Of a DNA stretch of 64,000 bases, positions 32,626-41,022 are shown one piece after another. The DNA is taken from the NCBI RefSeq assembly GCF_022346605.1, contig NZ_JAKRNT010000009.1, forward strand, positions 163,453 through 227,452, given 5' to 3'. Both the position numbers and the translations under genes were made by a program. Numbering within the stretch: position 1 is the first letter of the stretch; each line of letters begins with the position of its first letter. The notes under the pieces were generated by a model. It ran no database searches, had not been told where the DNA came from, and saw only the letters and a program-made list of their open reading frames with translations. The stretch comes from Sporosarcina sp. ACRSL. GTDB taxonomy: Bacteria; Bacillota; Bacilli; Bacillales_A; Planococcaceae.

Positions 32626-33438
32626 ATGATAGATGAAAAGAAGGAAGAACAAATACATACAGATGACAAACATTTTGAGGATTTAAGCGAAGAAGAAATA
32701 AATGAACTAGTGCTACAAGCACAGCGGGAAGCTCTATTGGAAAAACAAGAAGAATCTGCAACAGAAAAGAAAATTCCGAAATGGTTCATCTGGCTCTTAT
32801 CTATAACGCTATTCCTTAGCACATTCGCTGGGCTCTTCCAAGTTTTCTCGATACCAGCCATCGATTTTCTAAGGACGTCAGCATCATTATCTAAAGAGGA
32901 ACATATTTCAGCCTATAAGAAAGCGGTTGTCGTTGTCGTTACAGAAGACGGAAAAGGAACAGGTTTTTCTGTTTCAAGCGATGGAACTATAATGACCAAC
33001 TATCATGTTATCGAAGACAATACATCCATTTCGATTGTCTTTCCCGATGATGGCCGTTATGAGGCAACCGTGAAAGAAACGTTCCCGACGATTGACTTGG
33101 CAGTTCTTGAGATAGATGGGGACGGTCTTCCTGCACTTGACATCGATACTTCCGCAAAATTAGAAACGGATGATCCGATTACTTTTATTGGGAATCCTCT
33201 CAGCTTTAAAGGGATTGCAAATGTTGGCTCCATTGTGGCACCGATCAAGCTTTCCGGTTGGACAGAAGAAGTAATGATGATCAAAGCCCCTGTCTACCGT
33301 GGAAATAGCGGCAGCCCTGTTCTGAATGAAGATGGAAAAGTAATTGGAATTATTTTCGCCACGCTGGACCATCAGGAACATGGCAAAGTCGGTTTATTTA
33401 TCCCTGCAGCATTGCTGAATGACTTTGAATTGGAGTAA
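32626..33438 (+). CDS. Membrane-anchored trypsin-like serine protease
   Basis: 270 residues: acidic cytoplasmic N-terminus, one membrane helix (about 52-72, WFIWLLSITLFLSTFAG), then an HtrA-type protease domain outside. Catalytic triad: His in TNYHVIED, Asp in TIDLAVLEI, Ser in RGNSGSPVL. No PDZ domain, so it differs from HtrA/DegP. Likely surface quality control or signalling. A divergent YunC gene lies upstream. Confidence 0.87.
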   Translation: MIDEKKEEQIHTDDKHFEDLSEEEINELVLQAQREALLEKQEESATEKKIPKWFIWLLSITLFLSTFAGLFQVFSIPAIDFLRTSASLSKEEHISAYKKAVVVVVTEDGKGTGFSVSSDGTIMTNYHVIEDNTSISIVFPDDGRYEATVKETFPTIDLAVLEIDGDGLPALDIDTSAKLETDDPITFIGNPLSFKGIANVGSIVAPIKLSGWTEEVMMIKAPVYRGNSGSPVLNEDGKVIGIIFATLDHQEHGKVGLFIPAALLNDFELE

Positions 33439-33496
33439 AAAGATTCGAGCATCATTCGTACTTTTTGTGGAACGATACAAGTACGGAGGTGAGAGG

Positions 33497-33652
33497 ATGA
33501 CTCAGCGAATATTATGCGAAGTTAACAACTGTACGTACTGGGGAGACGGCAATAAGTGTCATGCGGAAGTCATTTACGTTGTCAGCCAAACCGGAGATCA
33601 AGCGGGCGACAGTGAAGACACCGATTGTAAAACGTTTAAACCTGAGGAGTAA
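33497..33652 (+). CDS. DUF1540 protein
   Basis: 51 residues with the family cysteine pattern: LCEVNNCTYW, NKCHAEVI and TDCKTFKP, a small metal-binding fold. ATG 33497 follows GGAGGTGAGAGG. Function unknown; common in Bacilli and Clostridia. Confidence 0.85.
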   Translation: MTQRILCEVNNCTYWGDGNKCHAEVIYVVSQTGDQAGDSEDTDCKTFKPEE

Positions 33653-33657
33653 GTAAC

Positions 33658-33708
33658 AAGGAAGAATGCAGGTCATAAGAGACCTGCATTCTTCCTTTAA
33701 TTTTTTTT
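33658..33708 (+). terminator. Strong terminator
   Basis: Seventeen perfect pairs (33658-33674 with 33681-33697), then T-rich run to 33708. Confidence 0.92.
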
Positions 33709-33798
33709 GCAAAGCAAACTATTATTTATTTACATTAAATTATTTTATACTATAGTAATATAGATATTAATTTAGCATACAAACGGAGGTTAACGGAT

Positions 33799-34248
33799 TT
33801 GAAAAAAGTACTATCAGCTTTGATTGTTTTGACTATAGTCATGTCACCAATCGGCGGTTTTATACTGAACGACCAGGCAACTACTGTTGAAGCGAAAAGA
33901 TACAAATCAGGGAAGAAAAGCTTTAACATGGATCAAAACAACTTCAATAAACCGAAAGTGGATAAGAAACAGGATGATAAACAGGATGAGAACACTTCAT
34001 TCAGTAAATCTTCGAAAGCAGATTCCTCTAAAGGAGGTTTCTCCTCTGGCGGCCTTATGCGTGGTTTAATGGTCGGAGGGATTGCAGGACTTCTTTTCGG
34101 AAGCTTATTTGCTAATATGGGAGTGCTTGGTTCAGTGTTAGGGTTTTTAATTAATATGTTGGCGATCATTTTTATCATTATGATGATTCGAAAGATCTTT
34201 ATTGTGCTTAAAACAAAGAGAGAAAAGGCTAATCCATGGCAAAATTAA
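33799..34248 (+). CDS. Secreted/membrane protein with glycine-rich hinge
   Basis: 149 residues: signal peptide (about 1-31, ending VEA), a polar region rich in K, D and N, a glycine-rich stretch (GGFSSGGLMRGLMVGGIAG) and two hydrophobic segments at the end. The middle resembles bacterial Tim44-like proteins, but the Tim44 domain itself is missing. TTG 33799 with CGGAGG. Overlaps the next gene by 13 bases. Confidence 0.6.
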   Translation: MKKVLSALIVLTIVMSPIGGFILNDQATTVEAKRYKSGKKSFNMDQNNFNKPKVDKKQDDKQDENTSFSKSSKADSSKGGFSSGGLMRGLMVGGIAGLLFGSLFANMGVLGSVLGFLINMLAIIFIIMMIRKIFIVLKTKREKANPWQN

Positions 34249-34523
34249 TGCTGTCTGAGCAAGATATTGTTAATGCGATCTGTATGGATCAAGCCAGGCA
34301 ACTTAATGTTCTTCCCGAAGACATTGAGGTGGAGCTTGAATATGATGATTATGAATTTACTGCAGAAGTAGAATTCCGATATCAAAAACGAGTTCTTGGT
34401 TCATTCGACATGATTCAGGCGATTCGTTTCTATATTAAGGAAGTGTTACAGGAAGATCCTTATGCTGCAGGCATAAAATTACTTTTGGATAGAGATGAAG
34501 GGATTATTGCCTCAATTCAATGA
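34236..34523 (+). CDS. DUF2653 protein (YxcD-like)
   Basis: 95 residues, acidic, whole length matching the YxcD family (LNVLPEDIEVELEYDD, FSTAEVEF-like core, DPYAAGIKLLLDRDEGI). Function unknown. Co-transcribed with the preceding gene. Confidence 0.75.
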   Translation: MAKLMLSEQDIVNAICMDQARQLNVLPEDIEVELEYDDYEFTAEVEFRYQKRVLGSFDMIQAIRFYIKEVLQEDPYAAGIKLLLDRDEGIIASIQ

Positions 34524-34538
34524 TATTAGCGATAGATC

Positions 34539-34571
34539 AAAGCCGTGCGGTGTTTACCGCCCGGCTTTTTT
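34539..34571. terminator. Convergent terminator
   Basis: AAGCCG/CGGCTT (34540-34545, 34562-34567) with inner CGGT/ACCG; T-tract on the plus strand and A-rich flank on the other. Confidence 0.85.
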
Positions 34572-34579
34572 ATTATCAA

Positions 34580-35392
34580 TTATTTGCTGTTAACTAACTG
34601 CCTTTCAAACACTTCATATTTCACTTCAGAATTATTTTTCATTACAAGTTCTTCATGCACAAAATCTCCTGTCCTTTTGTTGACAATTCGCCTCCATATT
34701 TCGTTCTGCCTAAAAGTCTTTCCGCCTTTCTTATAAAATTGATGGTCTCTTTCTTCTATATGATAACTATGGGCAACTTCTTCGTTTGAATAAATAGCAC
34801 CTTTTAAATGACGGTCTGTCACCCATACACGGATTTGAAAAGCATACTCCGTTGTATTCTTAAATTGTAAATCAACATAATTATAGAAAACGCTTGCGCC
34901 GCTTCCGAATGGAAGTACTCTGCCCTCATCCGGAAATGGATCAAAACTGTGATGATGTCTTTCAATAACAGTCATTGGAGTATGTAGCACCATCCAGTAT
35001 AATAGGTTGGCCAACTGACAAATGCCGCCACCTATTCCTGTTTTCACTTCTCCCCTTGAAAGCTGCATTCCTTCGATATAACCTTTTCTTTTTGTCGCTC
35101 TTCCCACTAATTCCCAAAACGAAAATATTTCACCTGGCTGTATAATGATGCCGTCAATACGACTTGCTGCTATAGACAAATTTACTATTTTATTTTCCTG
35201 TAATATCGGATCACTATTCCCTAGCCTTCTACGTAATAGCGATTGATGTTTTTTGCATGTGAAAAGGAAGCTGGATTCAGCCTTTTGTTTTGCAAATTTC
35301 TTTCGATCTCTCCAATTCTTTAAATAACGGAAAAATCTCTTTTGCTCGATTCGAGCATAATAAAAAAACGGATGAATCTCTGACAATCGCAT
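34580..35392 (-). CDS. VanW family protein
   Basis: 270 residues; core of VanW proteins: QPGEIFSFWELVGRATKRKG, GIGGGICQLANLLYWMVLH and ERHHHSFDPFPDEGRVLP. VanW occurs in vancomycin-resistance clusters but also alone, with unknown biochemical role in the cell envelope. ATG 35392 chosen after GGGGAG. No van genes nearby, so not a resistance cluster. Confidence 0.88.
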   Translation of the reverse strand: MRLSEIHPFFYYARIEQKRFFRYLKNWRDRKKFAKQKAESSFLFTCKKHQSLLRRRLGNSDPILQENKIVNLSIAASRIDGIIIQPGEIFSFWELVGRATKRKGYIEGMQLSRGEVKTGIGGGICQLANLLYWMVLHTPMTVIERHHHSFDPFPDEGRVLPFGSGASVFYNYVDLQFKNTTEYAFQIRVWVTDRHLKGAIYSNEEVAHSYHIEERDHQFYKKGGKTFRQNEIWRRIVNKRTGDFVHEELVMKNNSEVKYEVFERQLVNSK

Positions 35393-35552
35393 TTCTATTC
35401 TCCCCTTGTTACTAACATGCACACTCCTCTACTTTATTCACCTTTCATACATTTCTTTCCTTCTTATAAGAGAAAATTATTTTAGCTTTTACATATTTTA
35501 AATGTTCCGAATGATACAATAAGATAAATGTGAAAAAGGGCGGTAATGTTAA

Positions 35553-36458
35553 ATGAAAAAAAGGAAGACTAAAAAGCGATTACCATTTATAGCGTGGCTC
35601 GGAGCATCGTTTATTATATTTGTTGCTGTAGTCAACACAATACCGAGTCTCGTTACGAGCACTACAAATATCCCGGTTGTTGGCAAGATCGTAAAAGCAG
35701 TTAATTTCGATGATTTTATGATGAATAAAAATGAAGATTTGCAAGAAGAAGTAAATATAGAAAGCGTAAACTTCACGCAGTATGGAAATCCGGTTCAAGA
35801 ACTATCTTTTAATGAAGGTATAGCAACTGGAGGAGAAATTACTGATAACATTAACGTAAATTCCATTTCCATTTTGAATGAAAACAATGCGGAACATATC
35901 GTAATAGGCTTTGCTCTAAGGGATGAAAACAAGCCCTTACTAGCTGCCCCTTATTTTGAGATTGAATATGACGAGAATCCTTATACGATGACTTTTTCCA
36001 TTTATGGCGCTAGAGCTTTCGATGCCAACGATTTTAAAAACTTGAAAAAAAGCGATTTTATAATGGATGCCTATGAGCTCTTCACGCCTGATGATTCATT
36101 AATCCGCTTTGTCATCGTTTTTAAAGGACCTGTTTTCATCGAAGGTAAAGAATATGCAGACCCAGCAAACATTATCGTCACCGTTTTTGAAGATATGCAT
36201 GTAAAGGATGTGAAGCAATATGCTATCCGAACAGCTCCGTATCTATTTGGCGGAGAAATTGCCATCCTAGAGGAATACTTGCATGAAGAAGAAGGCATTC
36301 GAATTTTACGGGAAAGCGGAATCTTATTTTCAACTTGGGAAAGTGAATTTTATATCGAAGCAGGGATGTTTAACAAGCGGGAGGAGGCGGAGAAAAAAGC
36401 TAGTGAAATAAATGAAAAATTCGGGTCTGACATTCAAGTATACGTAGAGGAAAGGTGA
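35553..36458 (+). CDS. Membrane-anchored protein with SPOR-like end
   Basis: 301 residues. One N-terminal membrane segment (about 10-33), a beta-rich middle, and a last 40 residues (WESEFYIEAGMFNKREEAEKK) whose pattern recalls a SPOR peptidoglycan-binding repeat. Whole protein not recognised. Divergent from VanW. Confidence 0.6.
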   Translation: MKKRKTKKRLPFIAWLGASFIIFVAVVNTIPSLVTSTTNIPVVGKIVKAVNFDDFMMNKNEDLQEEVNIESVNFTQYGNPVQELSFNEGIATGGEITDNINVNSISILNENNAEHIVIGFALRDENKPLLAAPYFEIEYDENPYTMTFSIYGARAFDANDFKNLKKSDFIMDAYELFTPDDSLIRFVIVFKGPVFIEGKEYADPANIIVTVFEDMHVKDVKQYAIRTAPYLFGGEIAILEEYLHEEEGIRILRESGILFSTWESEFYIEAGMFNKREEAEKKASEINEKFGSDIQVYVEER

Positions 36459-36481
36459 ATAAACCCCTTCGGATATCATCG

Positions 36482-36525
36482 CGAGAATGGAAAACGATTT
36501 GTCGTTTTTCATTCTCGTATTTTTC
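36482..36525. terminator. Hairpin terminator
   Basis: Sixteen-base arms 36482-36497 and 36502-36517 with one mismatch, then TATTTTT. Confidence 0.8.
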
Positions 36526-36592
36526 ATCTTCGAAGCCATGAATTTCCTTTACATATCTTCTGGATCTGGCACCTGAATATGCCTTCATCGCT

Positions 36593-36922
36593 TTATTGCC
36601 CAATTCGTACTAAGTCGTTCATATATTCCACTGACACGATTTCCTTTTCAAAATACAAATATATGTCATCTAGCTGTACGTTTATTTCTTCCAAATCAAG
36701 TGCTTCGTTGAACAGATATTCATAATAGACCGATTCATAATCCGTTTTGATAAGGATCCGTAATACTTGGAGCGGTTGTCGACCGGCGGTATCTTCGTCC
36801 GATAATATCGGCTCCTCCAAACTATAATTTGCCTGGTTGACGTATATTTTTCCTTTAACACGTTTATCCATCATCGCCATTGCAAAATCCTTTAGTTCTT
36901 TCAAATCCGTAATTTGTTTCAA
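36593..36922 (-). CDS. Hypothetical protein (109 aa)
   Basis: Acidic helical-beta protein (LKELKDFAMAMMDKRVKGK, EEINVQLDDIYLYFEKE). Not recognised. TTG 36922 lies seven bases after GGAGG; the ATG two codons earlier abuts it. Confidence 0.55.
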   Translation of the reverse strand: MKQITDLKELKDFAMAMMDKRVKGKIYVNQANYSLEEPILSDEDTAGRQPLQVLRILIKTDYESVYYEYLFNEALDLEEINVQLDDIYLYFEKEIVSVEYMNDLVRIGQ

Positions 36923-36980
36923 GATCATACCTCCTTTATTTCCACGCTTCTTACTCCATTCCCTATCCTTAACGTTCTAT

Positions 36981-37781
36981 TCATGGATTATATTGGCCAA
37001 GCCTCTCAATTAGCCTTCTTTTTCGATAAAGCATATTGCCTGCTTCAGCTATATCGTTTACAGCCGAGCGATTTATGAAAGCCCCAAACACGAGACCCGC
37101 TATCGGAATCATTTGAAATAACTTTTTCCATCCGAATTGATCCCGATAAGAAAAAACAACTTCTCGCCAGCCTTGCAATTCAGACAGCACTTCACGTTTT
37201 GAAGCGGCATTAGGACCATCAAATTGAGACAATTGAGCAAGAATCGCTTGTTTACCTACAATATCGGAGGAAACGAATTGTAAGCACTTCACGACAAATA
37301 GACGCTCCTCTTTGCTATTCGGATCATAACCATAACAAATCGCAATGTCCTGCAAAGTTTTCAGTTGCAAACTGAGCAATAGCGGGATATCGACTGTTAA
37401 TGTGAATACTCCCCCAATGCCGGTACTAGCTCCTTGTACTGTTGCGAGCTTTTTTCTATTGTTTGCTATTTTTTCGACAGCGGCATCCATTGTTGAAACG
37501 GGAAGCTCTTTTACCTGATCCAACGTTTGCACATCCAAAAGAGGATAATAATTTGGGATGTTGGAAACGGAACTTAAATAACGGCCTCCCGTCTGAATGT
37601 ATTGGCCGAGCTCGTCCAAGAGGGTGCCTATTTTCTTTTGGATAAAATCAGGTGTCCATTTATCTAACAGTTTAAATGGCAAACGCCCAAGCTTTTCCCA
37701 AAACCATAAATCACTTTGACTCTTCTCCCAATCCTCTACTGCCTTAAGTTCTTTCAACAACCATTCTTTTGATTCATTCAT
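36981..37781 (-). CDS. EcsC family protein
   Basis: 266 residues with the EcsC domain: ANNRKKLATVQGASTGIGG, FTLTVDIPLLLSLQLKTLQD, AICYGYDPNSKEERLFV and a C-terminal GLVFGAFINRSAVNDI. In B. subtilis ecsC lies with an ABC exporter; here it stands alone downstream of a kinase-like gene. Role unknown, membrane association likely. ATG 37781 preferred over an upstream start in the same frame. Confidence 0.82.
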   Translation of the reverse strand: MNESKEWLLKELKAVEDWEKSQSDLWFWEKLGRLPFKLLDKWTPDFIQKKIGTLLDELGQYIQTGGRYLSSVSNIPNYYPLLDVQTLDQVKELPVSTMDAAVEKIANNRKKLATVQGASTGIGGVFTLTVDIPLLLSLQLKTLQDIAICYGYDPNSKEERLFVVKCLQFVSSDIVGKQAILAQLSQFDGPNAASKREVLSELQGWREVVFSYRDQFGWKKLFQMIPIAGLVFGAFINRSAVNDIAEAGNMLYRKRRLIERLGQYNP

Positions 37782-37813
37782 TCCATTTTCCCCGCTTTCT
37801 TTACTGATAATTG

Positions 37814-38425
37814 TCATCTTAGAGTATAGGATGGGATCCATCCTTTTTTATAAAGCCATGCAATTCCATTTAACAAGGCGGCCGGGATTTTCTTCGGAAA
37901 GAAGCGTTTGCAATAAAATTGACGATAAGCCTTTTTCAAGTTATTCCATTGACGACAGTCTTTCTTTTGTCTAAACCGCGCAACATCAATTATCTTAATT
38001 TTACCATACGTCGTAATGATAATATTCTTTAAGTGAATATCGGAAGGATTGAGACCCCGTGCAGATGCCAATGAAAGAGCACGATCAATTTCTGTTATAT
38101 GGACAGGTGTTATGAGTTTCCCTTTGTTGATACATTCAAAAAGTGTAGAGCCTTCGATGTAATCCATTACAATAAAATTAGCTCCTGAGGCAAAGATTGA
38201 AGGAAAATATTCGATATCCTTAAGTTCTTCGTAGATTTCTGCTTCCTCCTTTGCAATATACGTTAATTTAGGGAAAAACACTTTCATCGCTTTCCTTGTA
38301 GACTTTATCTGAAACACAAACGCACTCCTACCCGTCCCAATGTGTAGTAATGAATCATCATAATCCACTAAGCGGTTTTTACTATTTATCTTAACAGTCC
38401 TTGCAAGCTCTTCATAAGTATCCAA
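37814..38425 (-). CDS. Serine/threonine kinase-like protein (YrzF type)
   Basis: 203 residues, a minimal protein-kinase fold: glycine loop HIGTGRSAFVFQI near 29, Lys in KAMKVFFP near 45, catalytic segment GLNPSDIHLKNIII near 125 (Asp and Asn present, HRD altered) and DVARF in place of DFG near 148. The late lobe is shortened. Similar to B. subtilis YrzF; active kinase or pseudokinase cannot be told. TTG 38425 after GGAGGGC. It is the first gene after a manganese riboswitch and two terminators. Confidence 0.75.
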   Translation of the reverse strand: MDTYEELARTVKINSKNRLVDYDDSLLHIGTGRSAFVFQIKSTRKAMKVFFPKLTYIAKEEAEIYEELKDIEYFPSIFASGANFIVMDYIEGSTLFECINKGKLITPVHITEIDRALSLASARGLNPSDIHLKNIIITTYGKIKIIDVARFRQKKDCRQWNNLKKAYRQFYCKRFFPKKIPAALLNGIAWLYKKGWIPSYTLR

Positions 38426-38445
38426 AATTCGCCCTCCAATATGAA

Positions 38446-38482
38446 TAAAAAAAACGATATAACCAATTATTGGTCATATCGT
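38446..38482 (-). terminator. Second terminator before the kinase gene
   Basis: Arms 38469-38482 and 38454-38467 pair over 14 positions (one G-U) on the minus strand, with eight U. It lies between the riboswitch terminator and the ribosome site of the kinase gene, so transcripts must pass it too. Confidence 0.88.
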
Positions 38483-38484
38483 CT

Positions 38485-38599
38485 CAAAAAAGACCTCACC
38501 AAATAATCGGTAAGGTCTCGCAACAACAGATGTTGTCAACAAAGCCGAGAGTGTGGACACTCCGTGATGACGACTTTGTTGTCTAGCTACTCCCCTTAA
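38485..38599 (-). promoter_or_regulatory. yybP-ykoY manganese riboswitch with terminator
   Basis: The minus strand holds AAGGGGAGTAGC (38586-38597), ACAAAGTCGTCA, CGGCTTTGTTGACA and GCGAGACCTT (38512-38521) in the order and spacing of the yybP-ykoY aptamer, which binds Mn2+. The 3' arm of the closing helix also forms a terminator (38509-38518 with 38491-38500, then six U), so Mn2+ binding should block termination and turn expression on, as known for this class. Usual targets are Mn exporters; here the next gene is a kinase-like protein. 38600-38813 shows nothing else except weak promoter matches. Confidence 0.9.
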
Positions 38600-38813
38600 T
38601 GGAAGTTAATTATAATATTGTAGACCCAGTATAAATACAATTGGTCTTAGAGTCAATTCATGCGGCTTTCTCCGGTAAAATATATTATGACTTTAGGAAT
38701 ATAAGCAGCCTAGCAAGGGTACTAGATGCATAAGTAGAAATTGGAAGTTTTTATTTCATCTAAAATCAAAACTTTTTACAAGATGGTACGTCTATATGTA
38801 GTGGAAGTTGTCC

Positions 38814-38842
38814 TTGCCCATGAAGCAATTCGGTGTTATGAT
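38814..38842 (+). promoter_or_regulatory. Promoter of the LCP gene
   Basis: TTGCCC (38814-38819), 17-base spacer, TATGAT (38837-38842). Confidence 0.65.
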
Positions 38843-38894
38843 ACGCGTGCTAAACAATCTTGTAATAGATTTCTAAGAGTAGGTGGTGATTCAA

Positions 38895-39869
38895 ATGAGT
38901 AGAATCGAAATTCGAAAGAAGAAAAAGAAGAAAAAGCTCGGTATTTTTATCGGTATTGCCTTAGTCTTACTAGGACTAGGCGTGTATTACTGGTTTGATC
39001 AATATAATCAAGGCTTATCACTTGCTGAAGAAGGCACATTGAAAGAGCAGAATGTGGATTTTGGGATTTTTGACGGTCCCGAACCCCAATTCGGCGAAAT
39101 CAATATAATGTTGCTTGGTTCCGATGCTCGAAAAGATGAAGATGGTCGTTCGGATACATTGATGATTGCAAATTACAATCAAAAAACCGAAAAAGTGAAA
39201 CTAATATCGATCATGCGTGATACGTATGTTGAAATTCCCGGATACGGAATGCATAAAATGAACTCTGCATATACTCTTGGAGGACCAGAACTCGTACGCA
39301 AGACCATCAAAGAAAACTTCAATTTGGATGTTCATTATTATGCAATGGTCGATTTCAATGGGTTTCCTAAAATTGTAGATTTAATTGCTCCGGATGGTAT
39401 TGAAGTCGACATCCCCTATACGATGTCGCACGGAATTTATATGACACTTCATCCAGGAGTTCAAAGACTGCACGGAGATCAGCTTTTAGGTTATGTACGA
39501 TTCCGCCACGATAGCCAGAACGACTTCGGTCGGGTGGCACGGCAACAAGAAGTGCTCTCAAAATTGAAGGACGAAGCTGTCGGTGTACACAGTATCATGA
39601 ATTTGCCAAAATTGTTAGGAGCAGCTGATGCTTATATTGATACGAATCTTGACAAAATGACGATGCTTTCTATCGGTAAAGGGATTTTAGACAATAAATC
39701 CGAAAAAATCGATACCCTTCGAATTCCTGTAAACAACTCTTTCAGAGATAAAAGCACCAAAGTTGGTGATGTCCTTGAAATTGACTTCGAAAAAAATATC
39801 GAGGAATTGAACAAATTTCTAGAGGGTACAACTGAAACTGTCAATGCAATGGAAAACGAGAAACAATAA
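38895..39869 (+). CDS. LytR-CpsA-Psr (LCP) family cell-wall ligase
   Basis: 324 residues: Lys-rich cytoplasmic end, one membrane helix (about 15-35), then the LCP domain outside, which attaches teichoic acid or other polymers to peptidoglycan. Marks: IMLLGSDARKDEDGRSDTLM near 75, SIMRDTYVEIPGYGMHKMNSAY near 110 and LLGYVRFRHDSQNDFGRVARQ near 200 (key Arg and Asp). ATG 38895 with AGGTGG. Confidence 0.92.
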   Translation: MSRIEIRKKKKKKKLGIFIGIALVLLGLGVYYWFDQYNQGLSLAEEGTLKEQNVDFGIFDGPEPQFGEINIMLLGSDARKDEDGRSDTLMIANYNQKTEKVKLISIMRDTYVEIPGYGMHKMNSAYTLGGPELVRKTIKENFNLDVHYYAMVDFNGFPKIVDLIAPDGIEVDIPYTMSHGIYMTLHPGVQRLHGDQLLGYVRFRHDSQNDFGRVARQQEVLSKLKDEAVGVHSIMNLPKLLGAADAYIDTNLDKMTMLSIGKGILDNKSEKIDTLRIPVNNSFRDKSTKVGDVLEIDFEKNIEELNKFLEGTTETVNAMENEKQ

Positions 39870-39905
39870 AAAAAGGTATCCCAATTTAGAAGGGATACCT
39901 TTTTT
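39868..39905. terminator. Convergent terminator
   Basis: AGGTATCCC/GGGATACCT (39874-39882, 39892-39900) flanked by A6 and T5: works both ways. Confidence 0.92.
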
Positions 39906-40773
39906 ATGATGATTGTCGTTCTAGCGATTCGCCTTCCCTTCTGAAGAAACCGAAAATCCCGACAGTCTGGACGACATTTGTGAATGCTTGAGGATCAACT
40001 TCTTTAATGATTTTTTCCAGGTCATATAATTCATATCTCGTGATCACCAAATAGAGCATGTTTTTCTCTTCCTTCGAATAGGCGCCTCTCGCTGGCACAA
40101 TTGTAATGCCTCGCACCATTTTCTGATGGATTGCTTGTTGCAACTCATCAGCCTTATGGGTGATGATCATTGCTGTTACTTTTTCATGGCGGGTATGGAT
40201 CATATCGATGACAGCTGTCGTAACATATAGTGCAGCCATCGTATAAAGGGCATTCTCAGGCTCATATAATATTCCTGCAAAGACAATAATGATTCCATTT
40301 AATAATAAGAAATAAGTTCCAATAGGCTTGTCTTGTAGTCGTGACAATACCATAGCAACAATATCCATCCCACCTGTCGAAGCACCGAGTTTCAACGATA
40401 GACCGACCCCGATACCTCCAATCACTCCACCAAATACTGCGTTCAGAATAATATCATCGGAAATGGAGAGAACCGGCAAAATCTCCAGAAAAATTGTTGC
40501 AAAAACGACTGAGACGATGCTGTAAATGGTAAATCCTCTGCCAACTTTGAACCAACCTAATATGATTACAGGAATATTGAATATGAACAGAAGAACCCCT
40601 GTACTGATTTCAATACCCAATTGATCATGTAAGAAGCTTGAAACGAGCTGTGCCGCTCCAGCGAATCCGCTTGCATAGACATTTGCGTTGATCAGGAAAA
40701 AGTTCAATGATATCGCCAATAGGAAAGAACCGAAAATGACGACAATAATACGTTTTGCTTCAATAAAAAACAT
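39904..40773 (-). CDS. YitT family membrane protein
   Basis: 289 residues: five or six membrane segments (VIFGSFLLAISLNFFLI, GGVIGGIGVGLSLKLGASTGGMD) followed by the DUF2179 domain (KVTAMIITHKADELQQAIHQKM, RGITIVPARGAYSKEEKNML). Function unknown; family widespread in Bacilli. Confidence 0.88.
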   Translation of the reverse strand: MFFIEAKRIIVVIFGSFLLAISLNFFLINANVYASGFAGAAQLVSSFLHDQLGIEISTGVLLFIFNIPVIILGWFKVGRGFTIYSIVSVVFATIFLEILPVLSISDDIILNAVFGGVIGGIGVGLSLKLGASTGGMDIVAMVLSRLQDKPIGTYFLLLNGIIIVFAGILYEPENALYTMAALYVTTAVIDMIHTRHEKVTAMIITHKADELQQAIHQKMVRGITIVPARGAYSKEEKNMLYLVITRYELYDLEKIIKEVDPQAFTNVVQTVGIFGFFRREGESLERQSS

Positions 40774-40845
40774 AAGTACCTCCTCAATATCACAATAGCC
40801 TTTTGATTATACTCTATTCGTAAAATAATTTCCCTGTTTGACCAC

Positions 40846-40873
40846 TAAAAAAACACCAGTACAGTACTGGCGT
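40846..40873 (-). terminator. Terminator between the IS element and yitT
   Basis: ACGCCAGT/ACTGGTGT on the minus strand, five-base loop, seven U. Probably the original end of the small host gene now cut by the element. Confidence 0.8.
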
Positions 40874-40892
40874 TTGGTTGATCGTCTGTTTT

Positions 40893-41022
40893 GTGAACCA
40901 CCCACCACTTAACACCCTTTCGGGTTGTTTGAAATGGGGGCTTCTCGACTTATCGTTGCTTTTACAAGCCAACAAAAACTGACCGAGCTAACCCTCTTGT
41001 TCCAAGAGTTTTTGTTTTGACT
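40893..41022 (-). ncRNA. Putative omega (right-end) RNA of the TnpB element
   Basis: In this family the guide RNA is made from the 3' end of tnpB and the right end. The region after the tnpB stop carries the conserved block CTCGGTCAGTTTTTGTTGG and the terminal hairpin. Its guide part would be host sequence beyond 40893. Function doubtful because TnpB is deleted. Confidence 0.4.

Noticed and set aside
34580..35392. VanW as part of a vancomycin-resistance cluster
   Set aside because: No vanA/B, vanH, vanX, vanR or vanS neighbours; lone VanW genes are common in Bacilli.
36400..36603. Minus-strand frame of 67 codons after the 109-residue gene
   Set aside because: It reads through the strong hairpin terminator at 36482-36517 and into the opposite gene, has no ribosome site, and the amino-acid pattern degenerates after about 40 residues.
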